Positions 41,895 through 51,755 are shown, counted from the stretch's first letter. The stretch: DNA of 64,000 bases from Prorocentrum cordatum (GCA_963575745.1 CAUYUJ010014174.1:35001-99000); one strand, 5' to 3'. The notes: generated by a model not told the origin, from the letters alone. Made by a program: numbers and translations.

Positions 41895-43060
41895 GTTGCC
41901 AGCGATGAAGGGGAGACCTCGCACTCCGAGGGCCCGCTGGCAACCTAGCACGTAATGCGCTGTGGCGGGACTCCCACAGCTCTCGCGCTCTCTTCTTGAG
42001 AGCGAGCGACGAGAGGCGAAGGCCAGCTTTGTAACCCCCTTGTGGTAACTGTCCTTTCAAAAGACGACTGCGAGCTCTGAGTCCTGTGCTGGTGGCTGGC
42101 TCGCATACGCTCTTTAATGTGAATGACATCGAATTACTCCATCCACCACACCTCGAGCAAAATGCGATTCCCCTAAAAACATGCAAGTGGGGAGTGTGGG
42201 TGTGGTGGAATCCCTGAGCTTTGTACTGGGTGCATGGTTTGTCTAACCACGGGGCTTGCTGGCCCATGAACAGATATCTGAAACAAATCCTGCACCTAAG
42301 CCCCTCTTGACAATCCTCCAAAACATGTTTGGCGTGTCCCCACTTACGGGTCGGCCTAGGCTGCTTGGGTCGAGGAAGAGGGGGAACCTTGAAATCACCC
42401 CAGAACTTAAATTGGATGGTGGCGAGTCTTTTAGAAATGAGCTGCATCTCGGCATCTTCAGCGTCGATGGTGTCACGCACTATCTGGGGAAGTTGAACGT
42501 GGGAGGTGGCATCTTCGGCTACTTCGTCCGCTACAGAATTTGCCAAAAAGGCCCATGGCGGTATATTATATGTGTCCCAGTCGTCATAATTCGGATGGGA
42601 CTTGGTCTTGTGACACTCGATGGGCCCGTCGTGGGGTTCGCAAGCGGCCCAATAATCAAACCATAGATCGGGATTGGATCGCGGCTTCCACCTAGGCCCC
42701 CTCAGAGCTCCCCGACGAACATAACTAGAATCCAATACCAACGTAATATCTCCGTGCGCATGTAGAAGGGCCTGGGTGGCGGCGTAGAGCTCGCCGCGAT
42801 TGACGGTCTGCTTTCTTGGCAGGCTTCCTCGAAGAGTGCCTACAGGTTCGTAATCTGTGTTCAAAACAACTACCCCCCAGCCCACGCGCCGTTTCCGAGG
42901 ATCTCTGTTGTGCTGGCCCCCGCTAGCGTCGGACCCGATGAGGTAGTTCCCTTTTAACCTGCGCGTTCTGGAGAACAAACGTGCCTGTGGCGCGGTGGAC
43001 TGATGGGGGGGGTTATCCTCCGCAAGTCCTATGGTGAACTCGGCTTGCTGGAGCGCGCGG
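41895..43060 (-). CDS. LINE ORF2, RNase H domain and Cys-rich C-terminus, intact segment
   Basis: Open without stops. RNase H: LKGNYLIGSDASGGQHN (first Asp near 42929), VNRGELYAATQALL (Glu near 42790), ITLVLDSSYVRRGA (Asp near 42733) and FLANSVADEVAEDA (Asp near 42527). All four catalytic acidic residues are present, with IECHKTKSHPNYDD supplying the usual His loop. The C-terminus has CRICFRYLFMGQQAPW, then RGIAFCSRCGGWSNSM and KSVCEPATSTGLRARSRLL, a Cys-rich region of the kind seen at the end of dinoflagellate LINE proteins. The frame then runs into poly-Glu coded by the (TCC)n tract (plus strand 41760-41885), so the natural stop is uncertain. This is the best-preserved part of the element. 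Confidence 0.8.
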
Positions 43061-43534
43061 CTCCCCCTTGACGGGGTGCGACTGGAATGGCTCCACTGCT
43101 CTTGAAACGAGATGATTGGACTCGACGATTGCGTCGTCGGTGCACTGCTCGAGTGCGGAGCACGTCCAGAATCGGTGGAGATCGTCCTCCTCTGGTGCTC
43201 CGCACATTGGACACCTGGCTGAGATGTCGGACTTGCACGAGTGTGGTCGGCCGCGTGTCCAAACAGAGCCTGTGCCGGTGACGTGGGGGGCCCTGGCGCA
43301 CGCTGGAGCCCCCATCCCCCGTAACTTCTGACATATAACCTTATGGCTGTATACACCAGCTCCTTCCCCAGCTCCTCCCCCAAGGACGAACAGGCCCGAG
43401 ACCAGAGGGTCCGCGAAAGGTGTTGGGGAACGCGCCCATGAACTCCTCCTGCCCCTTGGGGCCCCCTGGGGCAACATTGAAACGTCTTTGGTCGGGAGGG
43501 ATCCACCCCCACGGGCCCGCGGGATAAATATCAA
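43013..43534 (-). pseudogene. LINE ORF2, CCHC-like finger segment
   Basis: Frame reads SARCPMCGAPEEDDLHRFWT followed by C. C-x2-C-x8-H-x4-C is the zinc-finger-like block found between RT and RNase H in these elements. It is out of frame with the RNase H that follows, so a frameshift lies near 43060-43200. Confidence 0.65.
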
Positions 43535-44969
43535 GGTCCAGCAAGGTGGCGGTGGTGGCTGAGAAGAGGGAAACTACTTTGCTCCACCGGGTCTTGCCCG
43601 CGAGCCTCACAACGGTGCCCCCCCCCCCCCCCCGCTTCCTGATGGCAGCATGCAACACCTGAGTCCTGGTTGACCATGTCGAACCAGGTTGACAAAATTT
43701 GCATCGGCCAATCGTGAGCAGGATCCTCCTGCTCTTGTCCTTTTGGTGAGAGAGCGAAGCCTGTGGCGGTGCAGCCATGCTTTGGGGCATATCCAAGCCC
43801 ACGGAGAATCCGTCCCCGAACGCGGTTCAATTGGGTAGGACATATGCCTTGGGCCTGATGGCCCCAGAAAAATTGCGGCTTGGCCCTCGTCGATACCAGC
43901 CTCCGAGTTTCGTCGATGCTCCTGGTGAGGTTCTGGATTGAGGTGAGCCTCGTGAGCCCCTTGGTGGACCTGGCGTTCCTGGTAGCAAGCCTACGACGTC
44001 TCCCAAGAGTGGTATCCAGCCCAAGATCTCGCCCAAGACCCGCTTGTTTGAAGGCCCATCCACGAGCGCCCAAGGTAGAACAACTGGACAGTCCAACCGA
44101 CTGGACCGGGCTGACGATGCACGACTTGGGTGAGAGACGACAGCCTCTGGCTTGTAGGGCTTCTCCCTGGTAAAATGATGGCCTCGGGGGCGTCCACTTG
44201 GAGCGTCTCATGGGATTCCCAGGCCCACAATCGTAGGTTGCCGACCCACGCCCTGAATTCAACTGTCGGAAGCGCCCATGCCTCTTGTCAAGTATGTCGC
44301 ACGAGAAGGCGCGGGCAAACGAGGTAGATTTGGAGCATCCTTGCAGCGTGCTCTCTGTCGGGCAGATCGCGCTGGAGCACCCGAGCGAGGAGGTGAGCGC
44401 GCGCGCCACCATATGGACCAACATGCCAAGTGCGAGTGGCACTGTTGGGTAGTCCAGTTTGGCTGCCATGCATCAAACATATTATGTGCACACCGTGCTG
44501 GAGAATTTCTCAACGTCCAACGGCGCTTCCGAAACAGGGATGCTGAACTGGTGGCCAGCTCGGCCGTGACCCCTCTCAAACGCGCGGCGCGCGAGCACGA
44601 GGAACCTCGGATGACCTCGCCCCGAAAGCCAGCTTTTTCGCAACCCCAGGCGGTGATGGATGGCCTTTCTAATTGAATCCGTATGCGATACAAGCTGCAG
44701 GTGTGGGCGATGGGTCGGTCTGACTCCACATGCTTTGGGATGAGGCGGACCAGGTTCATGAGCACCTGCGCTGGAAACGTAAAGGCGGTGCGGGCCTGAT
44801 TGAGCAGGTCGGTGAAAACTTCGCGGGCTTCGGGAGGAAGGAGGTCGAACCCCTTCGGGTTCCACAGGTCGGCGCCTCCTGCCGAGCTGGAGCTATGCCT
44901 GCGCGCGATCTGAAACGCCCCGTCGGGCTCCCATAGGGGCCCCTCCCGAGCGTGGCTCCGAGCTTTCAC
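43531..44969 (-). pseudogene. LINE ORF2, reverse transcriptase, several frameshifts
   Basis: Copies the element RNA at the nicked target. 44969-44600: WNPKGFDLLPPEAREVFTDL and LMNLVRLIPKHVESDRPIAH with LYRI, equal to RT blocks 0-1. 44469-44200 in another frame: LALGMLVHMVARALTSS and TLQGCSKSTSFARAF (palm helices before motif C). The YxDD box should lie near 44200, but no intact one is found in any frame; the sequence there is shifted. 44090-43830: LGRDLGLDTTLGRRRRLATR, then FFWGHQAQGICPTQLNRVRG, the thumb/connection typical of dinoflagellate LINE RTs. Frames change at least twice. Family assignment is firm, activity is lost. Confidence 0.75.
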
Positions 44970-44974
44970 AATAA

Positions 44975-45816
44975 GGGGAACGAGCCATTGAGCCTCCTGC
45001 GGCCTGCTTGGGGATCCGAGGGGCGCTTGATATTGCCCCCGATGCGTGGGCTTATGCTGCGCGAGGGGGATCGGGCCATCCGATTAAACCGCATTCGTAC
45101 AAGAGGAGACCAGTCCGGAATCTAGTTCTTCGGGCGGTGGGGGCTGGGTCTTGGTGATGGCGTGTGAGACCCCCCCCTTTTTTCAGGTCCTCCTTCATCC
45201 ATTCCTGAAAATCGTTCGATGCACCCCGATTCTCTAACCTCTGGTAATGCGGCTATATCTTATCCAGGAACTTCTGAAACCCGATCCCAGTCTGAATCTC
45301 AAAGTTCCCCGAGAAATTTATATGTCCTGTATGTTGCCTGCGAAGTACTCCCCTAGAATGTCCTTGGCGTCCTGGGCGACGTAATCTGGATAAGAGACGG
45401 CCGTGTATATCTTCAGAATTCAATGCTGGATACCTCCCATTTGCTGTGGAGCATGGGCGCGCCGCGGCAGCGCGCCCCGATCTCGTGCACGAGCGAGCAG
45501 AACATCCCACTTGCTAGCCATGCTGGTCTCCAGCCCTTCTGGCGGATAAGGCGGAAGGAGAGCTCGGCGCTCAAATCTGATACATTGGCCTCTGCCTGGC
45601 CGGCAGGGTTCCCCACCTTTGTCACGGTAAACTTGAAGCTCCGGAGCCCGACTAAGCGTCGCATATTGAAGAGTGAGGTCGGAACTAGCATAGGCCTGGC
45701 AGTAAGGGTGCGTCGGGAACAAATGGAAATCCGAAGCCTCTTCCTCCGCCTTCTCATACGAATGTTCCCGCAGCATGAGGGCCCCTTGGTAGTTGGTAGG
45801 GAGGGGGCCCGCTCGA
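44975..45816 (-). pseudogene. LINE ORF2, linker between endonuclease and RT, degraded
   Basis: Minus-strand frames give protein-like pieces (LPTNYQGALMLREHSYEKAE; PCRPGRGQCIRFERRALLPP) in changing phases. This is where dinoflagellate LINEs have a long helical linker. No continuous frame remains. 45000-45250 shows nothing recognisable. Confidence 0.4.
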
Positions 45817-46696
45817 CTACATGCCACGATCCCCTTTCTGGGCGATGTCTCGGGCAACAACTCCTGCAAATCCTAAGTGCTGGTTCCAAGGCCCCTCCAA
45901 GACGGCTTCCAGCTGGGCCGAGAAACCCAGCCTCTGATCTACAACGCAATAATCTAGCATGCGGTATCCGTTCGAGCAGGTCCAGGACGTTTTCGACGGC
46001 GTACTGATATCCCCGTCTACCCAAGACAGCCATATCATGGGATGGTTGAGCCTGGAAGGGGAAACGTAATCATCACCTGCAATAGTGTAGGGCATCTTAC
46101 AGGCCTTCATGTGTGAAACAAATTCTCTGACGATGTCCTGATTGGACTGATTCATGCCCGCTCCAGAAATCAGGTAGACGCCAACCATGAGGAAGCTGAT
46201 CCTACCCAGGTTGATGACTACGCTTGTCCAGCGAGCCCCCGAATTGAGAGGTTTGGCGCGGCCCTGGGCCCCCATGACCCGAGCGTGGAAGGAAAGGTGG
46301 GACCTGGCGGCTAACAGAATTCCCGCCTAACGTCCCTCTGCTGCACTGACTGCTGGACAGACGAATGTATTCCAACCTTTCTTCTTGAACTGCTTCCGAA
46401 ACGGGTCCGTGCGTGCGCGAAGTGAGATGCGCCTCCGTCAAAATACAATCATCCGCAAGGAAGCGTGAATCTAGGATGCAATTCTTTGCTCGGACATTCC
46501 ACGGACTACTGCTGGCAAAATCAAAGGTGATGTCCCCAGCAACTCCCGTCCCAGAACCCTTGGCCTGGGAGAAGGTGGGGTGCCCGAGCATCGTGGCGAG
46601 GCTCGGGTCATACTTCTCGGTGGTCGGCGATTGGTTAATCACGAAAAACCTCGTCATCGCCAGCACCATCAGCACGGTTCCAACCGCCTGCATCAT
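45817..46696 (-). pseudogene. LINE ORF2, AP-endonuclease-like (EEP) domain, frameshifted
   Basis: Would nick target DNA to prime reverse transcription. It begins ATGATG at 46696, overlapping the ORF1 stop as AATGATG. The first segment reads DITFDFASSSPWNVRAKNCI, then FLADDCILTEAHL with Glu88 in the usual catalytic E position, and ends at 46202. The domain continues in another frame (46275-45817): GRISFLMVGVYLISGAGMNQ, then CKMPYTIAGDDYVSP (normally GDFN, here GDDY), YRMLDYCVVDQRL and LEGPWNQHLGF (terminal His motif). So at least one frameshift near 46250 splits it, and the GDFN Asn is lost. Neighbours and order fit ORF2 of LINEs. Confidence 0.7.
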
Positions 46697-46934
46697 TGCT
46701 GGTCGCCGCCGCTGCCGCTGGGCTGCGGCTGCGGCCCCTCGGGCGCGGCCCCTCCTCGGCTGCGGCGGCGGCTGCGCTGGCGGCGCCGCGGCGCGGGCTG
46801 GCGGCCCGCGGGGGTGGCCGCAGCGGTGGCCCCGCGGGCGTCGCCTTGCCAGGCGCTGGCGGCGGCGCCGCCTTGCCGCTGCCCCTCGCCGCCGCGGGCG
46901 CTCCCGCGGGCCCCATTGGCTGAGGGCGGGGCGC

Positions 46935-46965
<31 letters not shown>

Positions 46966-47703
46966 CTTGGCTGCCCCCTGCGGGCCGACTGGGCCAGCCC
47001 TTGCCATGGGCACCTGCTGGCCGCACTTGGCGGCGAGCTGGGGGTGCTGCCCCATGAAGGCCTGCAGGGCCTGTTGATCCTGGGGCGAGAGGGCGTCGTC
47101 CTCGATGGCCACCACCTTCGTGCCGTCTGGGTTGACGGGCTCCGCCCACTGCTGCGACTTCTTGGCCGCCTCCTGCTTGGCGGCTTGCTCCTGAGAGGTG
47201 GCCACGTCCAGGTTCGCCTCGGCCTGGGCGAGCTGCTCCTTGAGCTGGTCCACCTTGGTCTGGCACTCCTCCTTGTACGTCGTGGCGCGTTGCATGGCTC
47301 TCTTGGCCAATCCGACATCTTGTGCAAGGGCAGGGACGGCGTCGGTCTCCTCCTGCGCCTCGGGCTGCAGGTCCGCGGCAAGGTACTGCGCCTTGAACCT
47401 CGCGAGCTGCGGTGGCCCGAGCAGTCCTTGGAGGGCCCCCAGGATCTCCTGCAACTGGGGATCGCTGTGTGCCGATTCACCACGGTCGACACCTCCGTCT
47501 GGCCCGTCTCCTTGCAATCAGTGGTTGCCGCACCTGCACAGCGGGTCCTTCCTCGCGCGCGACAGCCACGTCCACTCGCTACAAACGTCGCACACCACAT
47601 ACTGCTTGTTGGCTGCATCACGCGCTCCATCTCCATCCTTCCCATTTCCCGTCCAGCCGCTCCAGTTCTTGCCCCGTGCTCCATCGCGGCGGCGCCAAGC
47701 CAT
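46693..47703 (-). pseudogene. LINE ORF1: zinc-finger and coiled-coil protein with internal stop
   Basis: ORF1 of LINE-like elements binds the element RNA and forms the RNP. ATG at 47703; 336 codons before the final TGA (46695-46693). Residues 34-60 (YVVCDVCSEWTW, then LSRARKDPLCRCGNH) hold a C-x2-C...C-x-C zinc-ribbon-like motif. An in-frame TGA at codon 62 (47520-47518) breaks it. The frame then continues through DPQLQEILGALQGLL, a helical coiled-coil-prone stretch (YKEECQTKVDQLKEQLAQAE and following) and an Ala/Pro/Gly/Arg-rich tail ending SGGDQQ. The single stop looks like decay, though readthrough cannot be excluded. The last codons overlap the ORF2 start. Confidence 0.75.
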
Positions 47704-47814
47704 TCGCGCCGACTGAGCTGAGTGCGCTGGGGTCGACTGGCAGGCGATTGCCAGGCAAGCTGGAATGGCCCTCGCTGCTGGCCGCGCTTGAGCGAGTTTG
47801 GGGGGTCCAGGAGC

Positions 47815-48452
47815 AGGCCCCTTGAGCCAAAATGGCTACGGCGGCTCCTCCTCCTCCTCCCCCTCCGCCCTCCCTCCTCCTCCTCCTCCTCCTCCTCCTC
47901 CCTCCTCCTCCCCCTCCTCCTCCCCTCCTCCCCTCCTCCTCCCCCTCCTCTCCTCCTCCTCCTCCTCCTCCCTCCTCCCTCCTCCTCCTCCTCCTCCTCC
48001 TCCTCCCTCCTCCCTCCTCCCCGTCCTCCTCCTCCCGCGGCTCCTGCAGGCCCGCGGGGCAGGCCGAGGGCCGCGGGCCTCCGCCCTGGGGGGGGGGGAG
48101 CGGCGCCCGCCAGAAGCCCACGAGGGGCACCCGCCCGATCGGAGGCTCAAAGCTGGGCTCCCGAGGTCCAGTTGGGCACGTCCCTCTGCAGGAGCAACAT
48201 GGCTACGGCGGTTCCTCCTCCTCCCCCTCCTCCCCCTCTTCCTCCTCCTCTCCTCCTCCTCCTCCTCCTCCTCCTCCCCCTCCTCCTCCTCCCCCTCCTC
48301 CTCCTCCCCGTCCTCCTCCCGCGGTTCCTGCAGGCCCGCGGGGTAGGCCGAGGGCCGCGGGCCGCCGCCCTGGGGGGGGAGGGAGCGGCGCCTGCCAGAA
48401 GCCCACAATGGGGCACCCGCCCGATCGGAGGTTCAAATCGGGGGTCGAAAAT
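47815..48452. repeat. Imperfect ~370-bp tandem duplication, with (TCC)n tracts, next to the spliced leader
   Basis: ATGGCTACGGCGG, a (TCC)n tract, TCCTGCAGGCCCGCGGGG, CCGAGGGCCGCGGGCC, AGAAGCCCAC and GATCGGAGGTTCAAA occur in order at 47831-48155 and 48200-48440. The first copy starts with the complete spliced leader. The second copy keeps only its first 10 bases (CCGTAGCCAT on the minus strand), preceded on the plus strand by CCCTCTGCAGGAGCAAC, a family-P left end. So the second copy begins at a junction inside the leader. Confidence 0.75.
47821..47842 (-). other. Dinoflagellate spliced-leader (DinoSL) sequence
   Basis: The minus strand reads, from 47842, G then CCGTAGCCATTTT and GGCTCAAG. 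This is a full 22-nt match to the DinoSL (D-CCGTAGCC...GGCTCAAG, where D is A, G or U; here G). DinoSL is added to dinoflagellate mRNAs by trans-splicing and is not normally encoded upstream of genes. Its genomic presence 117 nt before the ORF1 start codon indicates that the DNA copy was made from a trans-spliced mRNA. A chance 21-base exact match in 64 kb is negligible. Confidence 0.9.
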
Positions 48453-48454
48453 AG

Positions 48455-48640
48455 GGGGGTGATGACTAGGGGGGGTGGATATCATGGCGGGGGCCATGAT
48501 TTTTCCTAAGATTTCATGGCGCCCCTTCTTATTTCATTACGTCCCTGGCCCCCCCGCTGGGCCGCGCACGTGCCGCCGGTCATGATTTGCACACACCCCT
48601 CTTGGACACCCCCCTCTTGGCCGCTCCCGATCAAAGCTGG
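48455..48640. repeat. Interspersed repeat, family X, copy 2
   Basis: GGTGATGACTAGGGGGGGTG, TGGCGGGGGCCATGATTTTT and CTGGGCCGCGCACGTGCCGC in family order. Confidence 0.85.
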
Positions 48641-48715
48641 GGTCCCGAGGTCAAGTCGGGCACGTCCCTCTGCAGGAGCAACATTCTCAAAAATAGTCAA
48701 CAGGCAGGATGGGGC
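48636..48715. mobile_element. Family P left-end fragment
   Basis: GCTGGGGTCCCGAGGTCAAG and TCGGGCACGTCCCTCTGCAG are repeated at 48846-48885. The fragment stops where a family-Q element begins (48719). Confidence 0.65.
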
Positions 48716-48718
48716 TCG

Positions 48719-48843
48719 GCGTCGCTCGGACGTGTGCAGTTTTCCTTCGGCGAGGACCATCGAGGAGCATCCTTGATCGTTTCGCGAAAAAGCCACGCGC
48801 GAAACCGAAAGAAACACGGGAAATGGACGTCCGAGCGATGGCC
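48719..48843. mobile_element. MITE-like element, family Q, copy 1
   Basis: GTCGCTCGGACGTGTGCAG at the left mirrors AATGGACGTCCGAGCGATGG at the right (inverted end about 14 bp). Interior TTCCTTCGGCGAGGACCATC and GAGGAGCATCCTTGATC, about 125 bp in all. Same length and interior in copies at 53184 and 60159. Confidence 0.8.
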
Positions 48844-48861
48844 AGAGCTGGGGTCCCGAGG

Positions 48862-49024
48862 TCAAGTCGGGCACGTCCCTCTGCAGGAGCAACACTCTCA
48901 AAAAAAATAGTCCAAAGGCGGGCTGGGACGATGTTTCAGCTCTGTTCGGCCATCCGGGAGTGTTCTGATCATTGTTCCACTCTTCGTCCAAAACCCACCT
49001 GTAGGAGGACATGCGCGACCTTGT
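48862..49024. mobile_element. MITE-like element, family P, copy 4
   Basis: TCAAGTCGGGCACGTCCCTC and TGCAGGAGCAAC at the left; ACCTGTAGGAGGACATGCGC and GACCTT at the right. Interior GACGATGTTTCAG as in copy 5. Confidence 0.75.
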
Positions 49025-49640
49025 CGTAAGGACGAGGTGCCTCAGACAATCTCAATCCATGCTCGGACCCTTCCCTATACTCGGGGCCCCATCCCTCTCA
49101 GGGCCCAGTCTTTGAGCCACCGGCCCGAGAGGCCTCGGCGCAGCTCCTGGGCCTCGGATAGAGGTCGGCTTGGGGAGCAGGGGCGTCCTCGAGAGCGCGA
49201 AGTTCTGCGCGATTCGCTGTTCGGCTCCGGTTCCACTTCATCCTCCTCTTCTCCCCTGGGGGCGGCGCGAGAGCGCGAAGTTAGGCACCTTTGTGAATGG
49301 TACCCTAATGTTCTTCGTGCCCATGGAGGTTATTTGCGTCTGCGGCTGCACGCCAGAGGTTGCCATGCTTCGTGTTTTGTGTGCGTTGTCTCGCGGAGGT
49401 TTCCTTCTTTCCTTGGGATGTTTTCCTGCAGTTGCGCCTCGCCGAACGCGCTCCAGGGTTGCCCGGATCGTCCCGAACGCCCGAGTGCTGGCCGGAGTGA
49501 TGGCCCGAAGTCCATGGAGGAATGACGTGGGCTACCATCCTGTGGTGTTTGGTCCTTGTTTTGGAGCGACGGGCAGCGCCCCGCGTTCCTCCTTCTCCTC
49601 CTCGCCTCTCCTCCCCATCCTCCCATCTCGGGAGCGGAAA
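49025..49640. other. No gene supported
   Basis: GAGAGCGCGAAGTT is duplicated at 49191 and 49269. No domain-bearing frame. Confidence 0.4.
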
Positions 49641-49644
49641 AGAG

Positions 49645-49830
49645 GGGGGTGATGACTAGGGGGGGGGGATTTCATGGCGCGGGCCATGATTTTTCCTAAG
49701 ATTTCATGGCGCCTCTTCTTATTTTATTGCGTCCCAGGCCCCCCCGCTGGGCCGCGCACATGCCGCCGGTCATGATTTGCACCCCCCCCTCTTGGACACC
49801 CCCCTCTTGGCCGCTCCCGACCATCCCTGG
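49645..49830. repeat. Interspersed repeat, family X, copy 3
   Basis: GGTGATGACTAGGGGGGGG, GGGCCATGATTTTTCCTAAG and CTGGGCCGCGCACATGCCGC; very close to copy 2. Confidence 0.85.
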
Positions 49831-50090
49831 CTTTGCCCTCCGTACCCAGTGCAGCGCTTCGTGGCCCCATCGGGAGCTCCACCGAAGGCCCCAATGGCTG
49901 TGACCACATGCGTCCGCGCACGGGGACACAGCGCTTCGTGGCCTCCTAGGGAGCTCCATCAAAGTCGCCGGGGGTTGCATCCGCCGTGAATCTCCTTCGC
50001 TGCCCGAGGCTGTCAGCCCCCCCCCCTTGGAGACTGTTTTTTGTTGGGGTCCAGCGATCACTGGGGTTATCAGGCTTGCCCTCCCTTCGG

Positions 50091-50293
50091 GGAAACGCAA
50101 GACCCGAGTAAGCCGGAACTCGGGTTTGCCGACGTTTTTTTGACGAGCGCGTCCTGGATTTTGACGGTCCAGTTTTCGTGGGATGTTTGCAGCGGGAGTT
50201 CGCGTCAAATTTCAGATTGGGCCTCGTCATTTTTATGATGGCCCCGTCGGGCCAATCCGAGTCCCCCGTACCCGAGTCTTACGTCTCCCCGAT
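50091..50293. mobile_element. MITE-like element with ~35-bp inverted ends
   Basis: TTCGGGGAAACGCAAGACCC and GAGTAAGCCGGAACTCGG at the left face CCGAGTCCCCCGTACCCGAG and TCTTACGTCTCCCCGA at the right. Interior has no coding. Single copy in the window. Confidence 0.75.
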
Positions 50294-50567
50294 CCCTCCC
50301 CCCCCCAAGGACAACCGAGTCTTGCCAGTTGTGCAGGTCCGGGGTGGGGGCGGCGCGGGCACATGCAGGGCTGCCCACAGCGCGAAGGTTAGGTTATCGG
50401 CCGGCCTCCTCCTCCCTCCCCCCGGATAACTAACCGGGGTCATCTTTGACTGAAAAAAAACGGTCTCTCTGCACCGCCCCGACAAGGGATACCGGCAGTG
50501 CACGGCCCAGTTGCTGCGGACCGGCGCCGACCCCGACGTCGCGAACCAAGGCCGAGGGCGCAGGGTG

Positions 50568-50733
50568 AAGTCGGGTCTGTCCCTCTGCAGGAGGAATACC
50601 CAAAAATAGTCAAAAGATAGTCTAGGGACGATGTTTCGATCCTTTGTGCCACAATTTGCTGTACATTGTTGGGGGTATGTTTTTTATTTCTCGCCCAAAG
50701 TCCGCCTGTAGGACGACATGCCCGACCTGAGCG
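50568..50733. mobile_element. MITE-like element, family P, copy 5
   Basis: GTCGGGTCTGTCCCTCTGCA, AAAATAGTCAAAAGATAG inside, CCGCCTGTAGGACGACATGC and CCGACCTGAG at the right. Confidence 0.8.
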
Positions 50734-50839
50734 TGGGGTCGGGGAGCCCGGCCGTGCCGGCGGGCGGAGGGAGGAGAGGATCAGCCACGTGCAGAGGGGC
50801 GTCGGGGGAGGGGGGAGGGCTTCCTAGAAGCTCGGGCAG

Positions 50840-50935
50840 GGCAGGGCTTCCTCCTCCTCCTCCTCCTCCTCCTCCTCCTCCCTCCTCCTCCTCCTCCTCC
50901 TCCTCCTCCTCCTCCTCCTCATCCTCCTCCTCTCG
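50840..50935. repeat. (TCC)n tract
   Basis: About 95 bp of CTC/TCC units with one CCC and one ATC. Confidence 0.9.
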
Positions 50936-51640
50936 GGCCGAACGAAAGGGGGGGGATTGGGAAAGGGGGGGTTACGAAATCTGCTGCATGCAGCTGGTTT
51001 CGGCCTCACCGAGGGGCCCATGCCTCGATACATGGCCGCCTCCGGCGCTGGGAGGCGCCGGGAAGATCAGCTGCGTGAGCTGATTCTCAACCCCCCCCTT
51101 TGCTATCCCCCCCTGTCGCCCTGCCCGAGGAGCACCCCTGCTTCTGAGAAGGCGCTGGCCTCATCGGCAGATGTAAGGCCGGCGCCTCCTAAGTAGCAGC
51201 CTCCTTCTAAGAAGCCCCCCATGCATGGCCGACCCGGGGCTCCGGGAACGCTCCTGTCCAGGCCAACAGGCGGCATGCAAAATCAATGATTTGGGGCGCT
51301 CGGGGCTCTCTTGGAGAGCAACTTGGGGCGTTGTTGCGGCTTCTTGGGCTCTATGGGAGCCATCTTGAGCGTCCAGTGGCGATCTTTGAGCGCCCCGGGG
51401 CCGTCTAGGACCGGTTTGGCCCCCTCCACCCCCCGTGGTGCGCGCCGCCACTGGAAGGAGGAGGGGAGAGCATCCGCAGTGCCCGCCGGGCGGCCGCGCG
51501 CGTCGGGCTGCAGCGTCTCGTTCGTGGGGGGGGGGCTGGGACGCGAGGGGGCCCAATGCGCCGCCCAGGCGGCGGCGCGGGCGCGCGCACGTGGCTGTGC
51601 GCCCTCGGGGTTCGGCCCCCTTCGGAGGTGGAGAGACAGA
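50936..51640. other. No gene supported; CTTGGGGCG-type words at 51290-51420
   Basis: 51290-51420 resembles the CTTGGGGCC repeat of 16555-17345 (GGGGCGCTCGGGGCTCTCTT, TCTTGGGCTCTATGGGAGCC). Otherwise nothing. Confidence 0.45.
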
Positions 51641-51755
51641 CAGTCAGAGCCCCGAATCATCAGGGGTAACTCGGGTCAGGGCTAACTCGGGTTGGGTTTT
51701 CGGGATTCCGAACCCGACTTACCCCGGACCCGACTTACCCCGGATAATTCGGGCG
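51640..51755. mobile_element. Short foldback element
   Basis: CCCCGAATCATCAGGGGTAA, CTCGGGTCAGGGCTAACTCG and GGTTGGGTTTTCGG fold back on CCGAACCCGACTTACCCCGG and ATAATTCGGG. The element is about 110 bp and almost entirely self-complementary. Confidence 0.75.

Larger units (their letters stand above)
41584..47842 (-). mobile_element. LINE-like retrotransposon starting with a spliced-leader copy
   Basis: Minus-strand order: spliced leader (47842-47821), 117-nt leader, ORF1 (47703-46693), then an ORF2 region with AP-endonuclease (46696-45820), reverse transcriptase (about 44970-43530), CCHC-like finger (about 43230), RNase H (about 42940-42510) and a Cys-rich C-terminus (about 42300-42100). The organisation and wording (ARDLG.D.T.GRRRR...WGHQAQG) fit the LINE-like elements of dinoflagellates. 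It is broken by one in-frame stop in ORF1 and several frameshifts in the EEP and RT region, so it is not active as it stands. The RNase H end is still intact. The 3' end is not defined; a (TCC)n tract lies at 41760-41885 on the plus strand. Confidence 0.85.
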
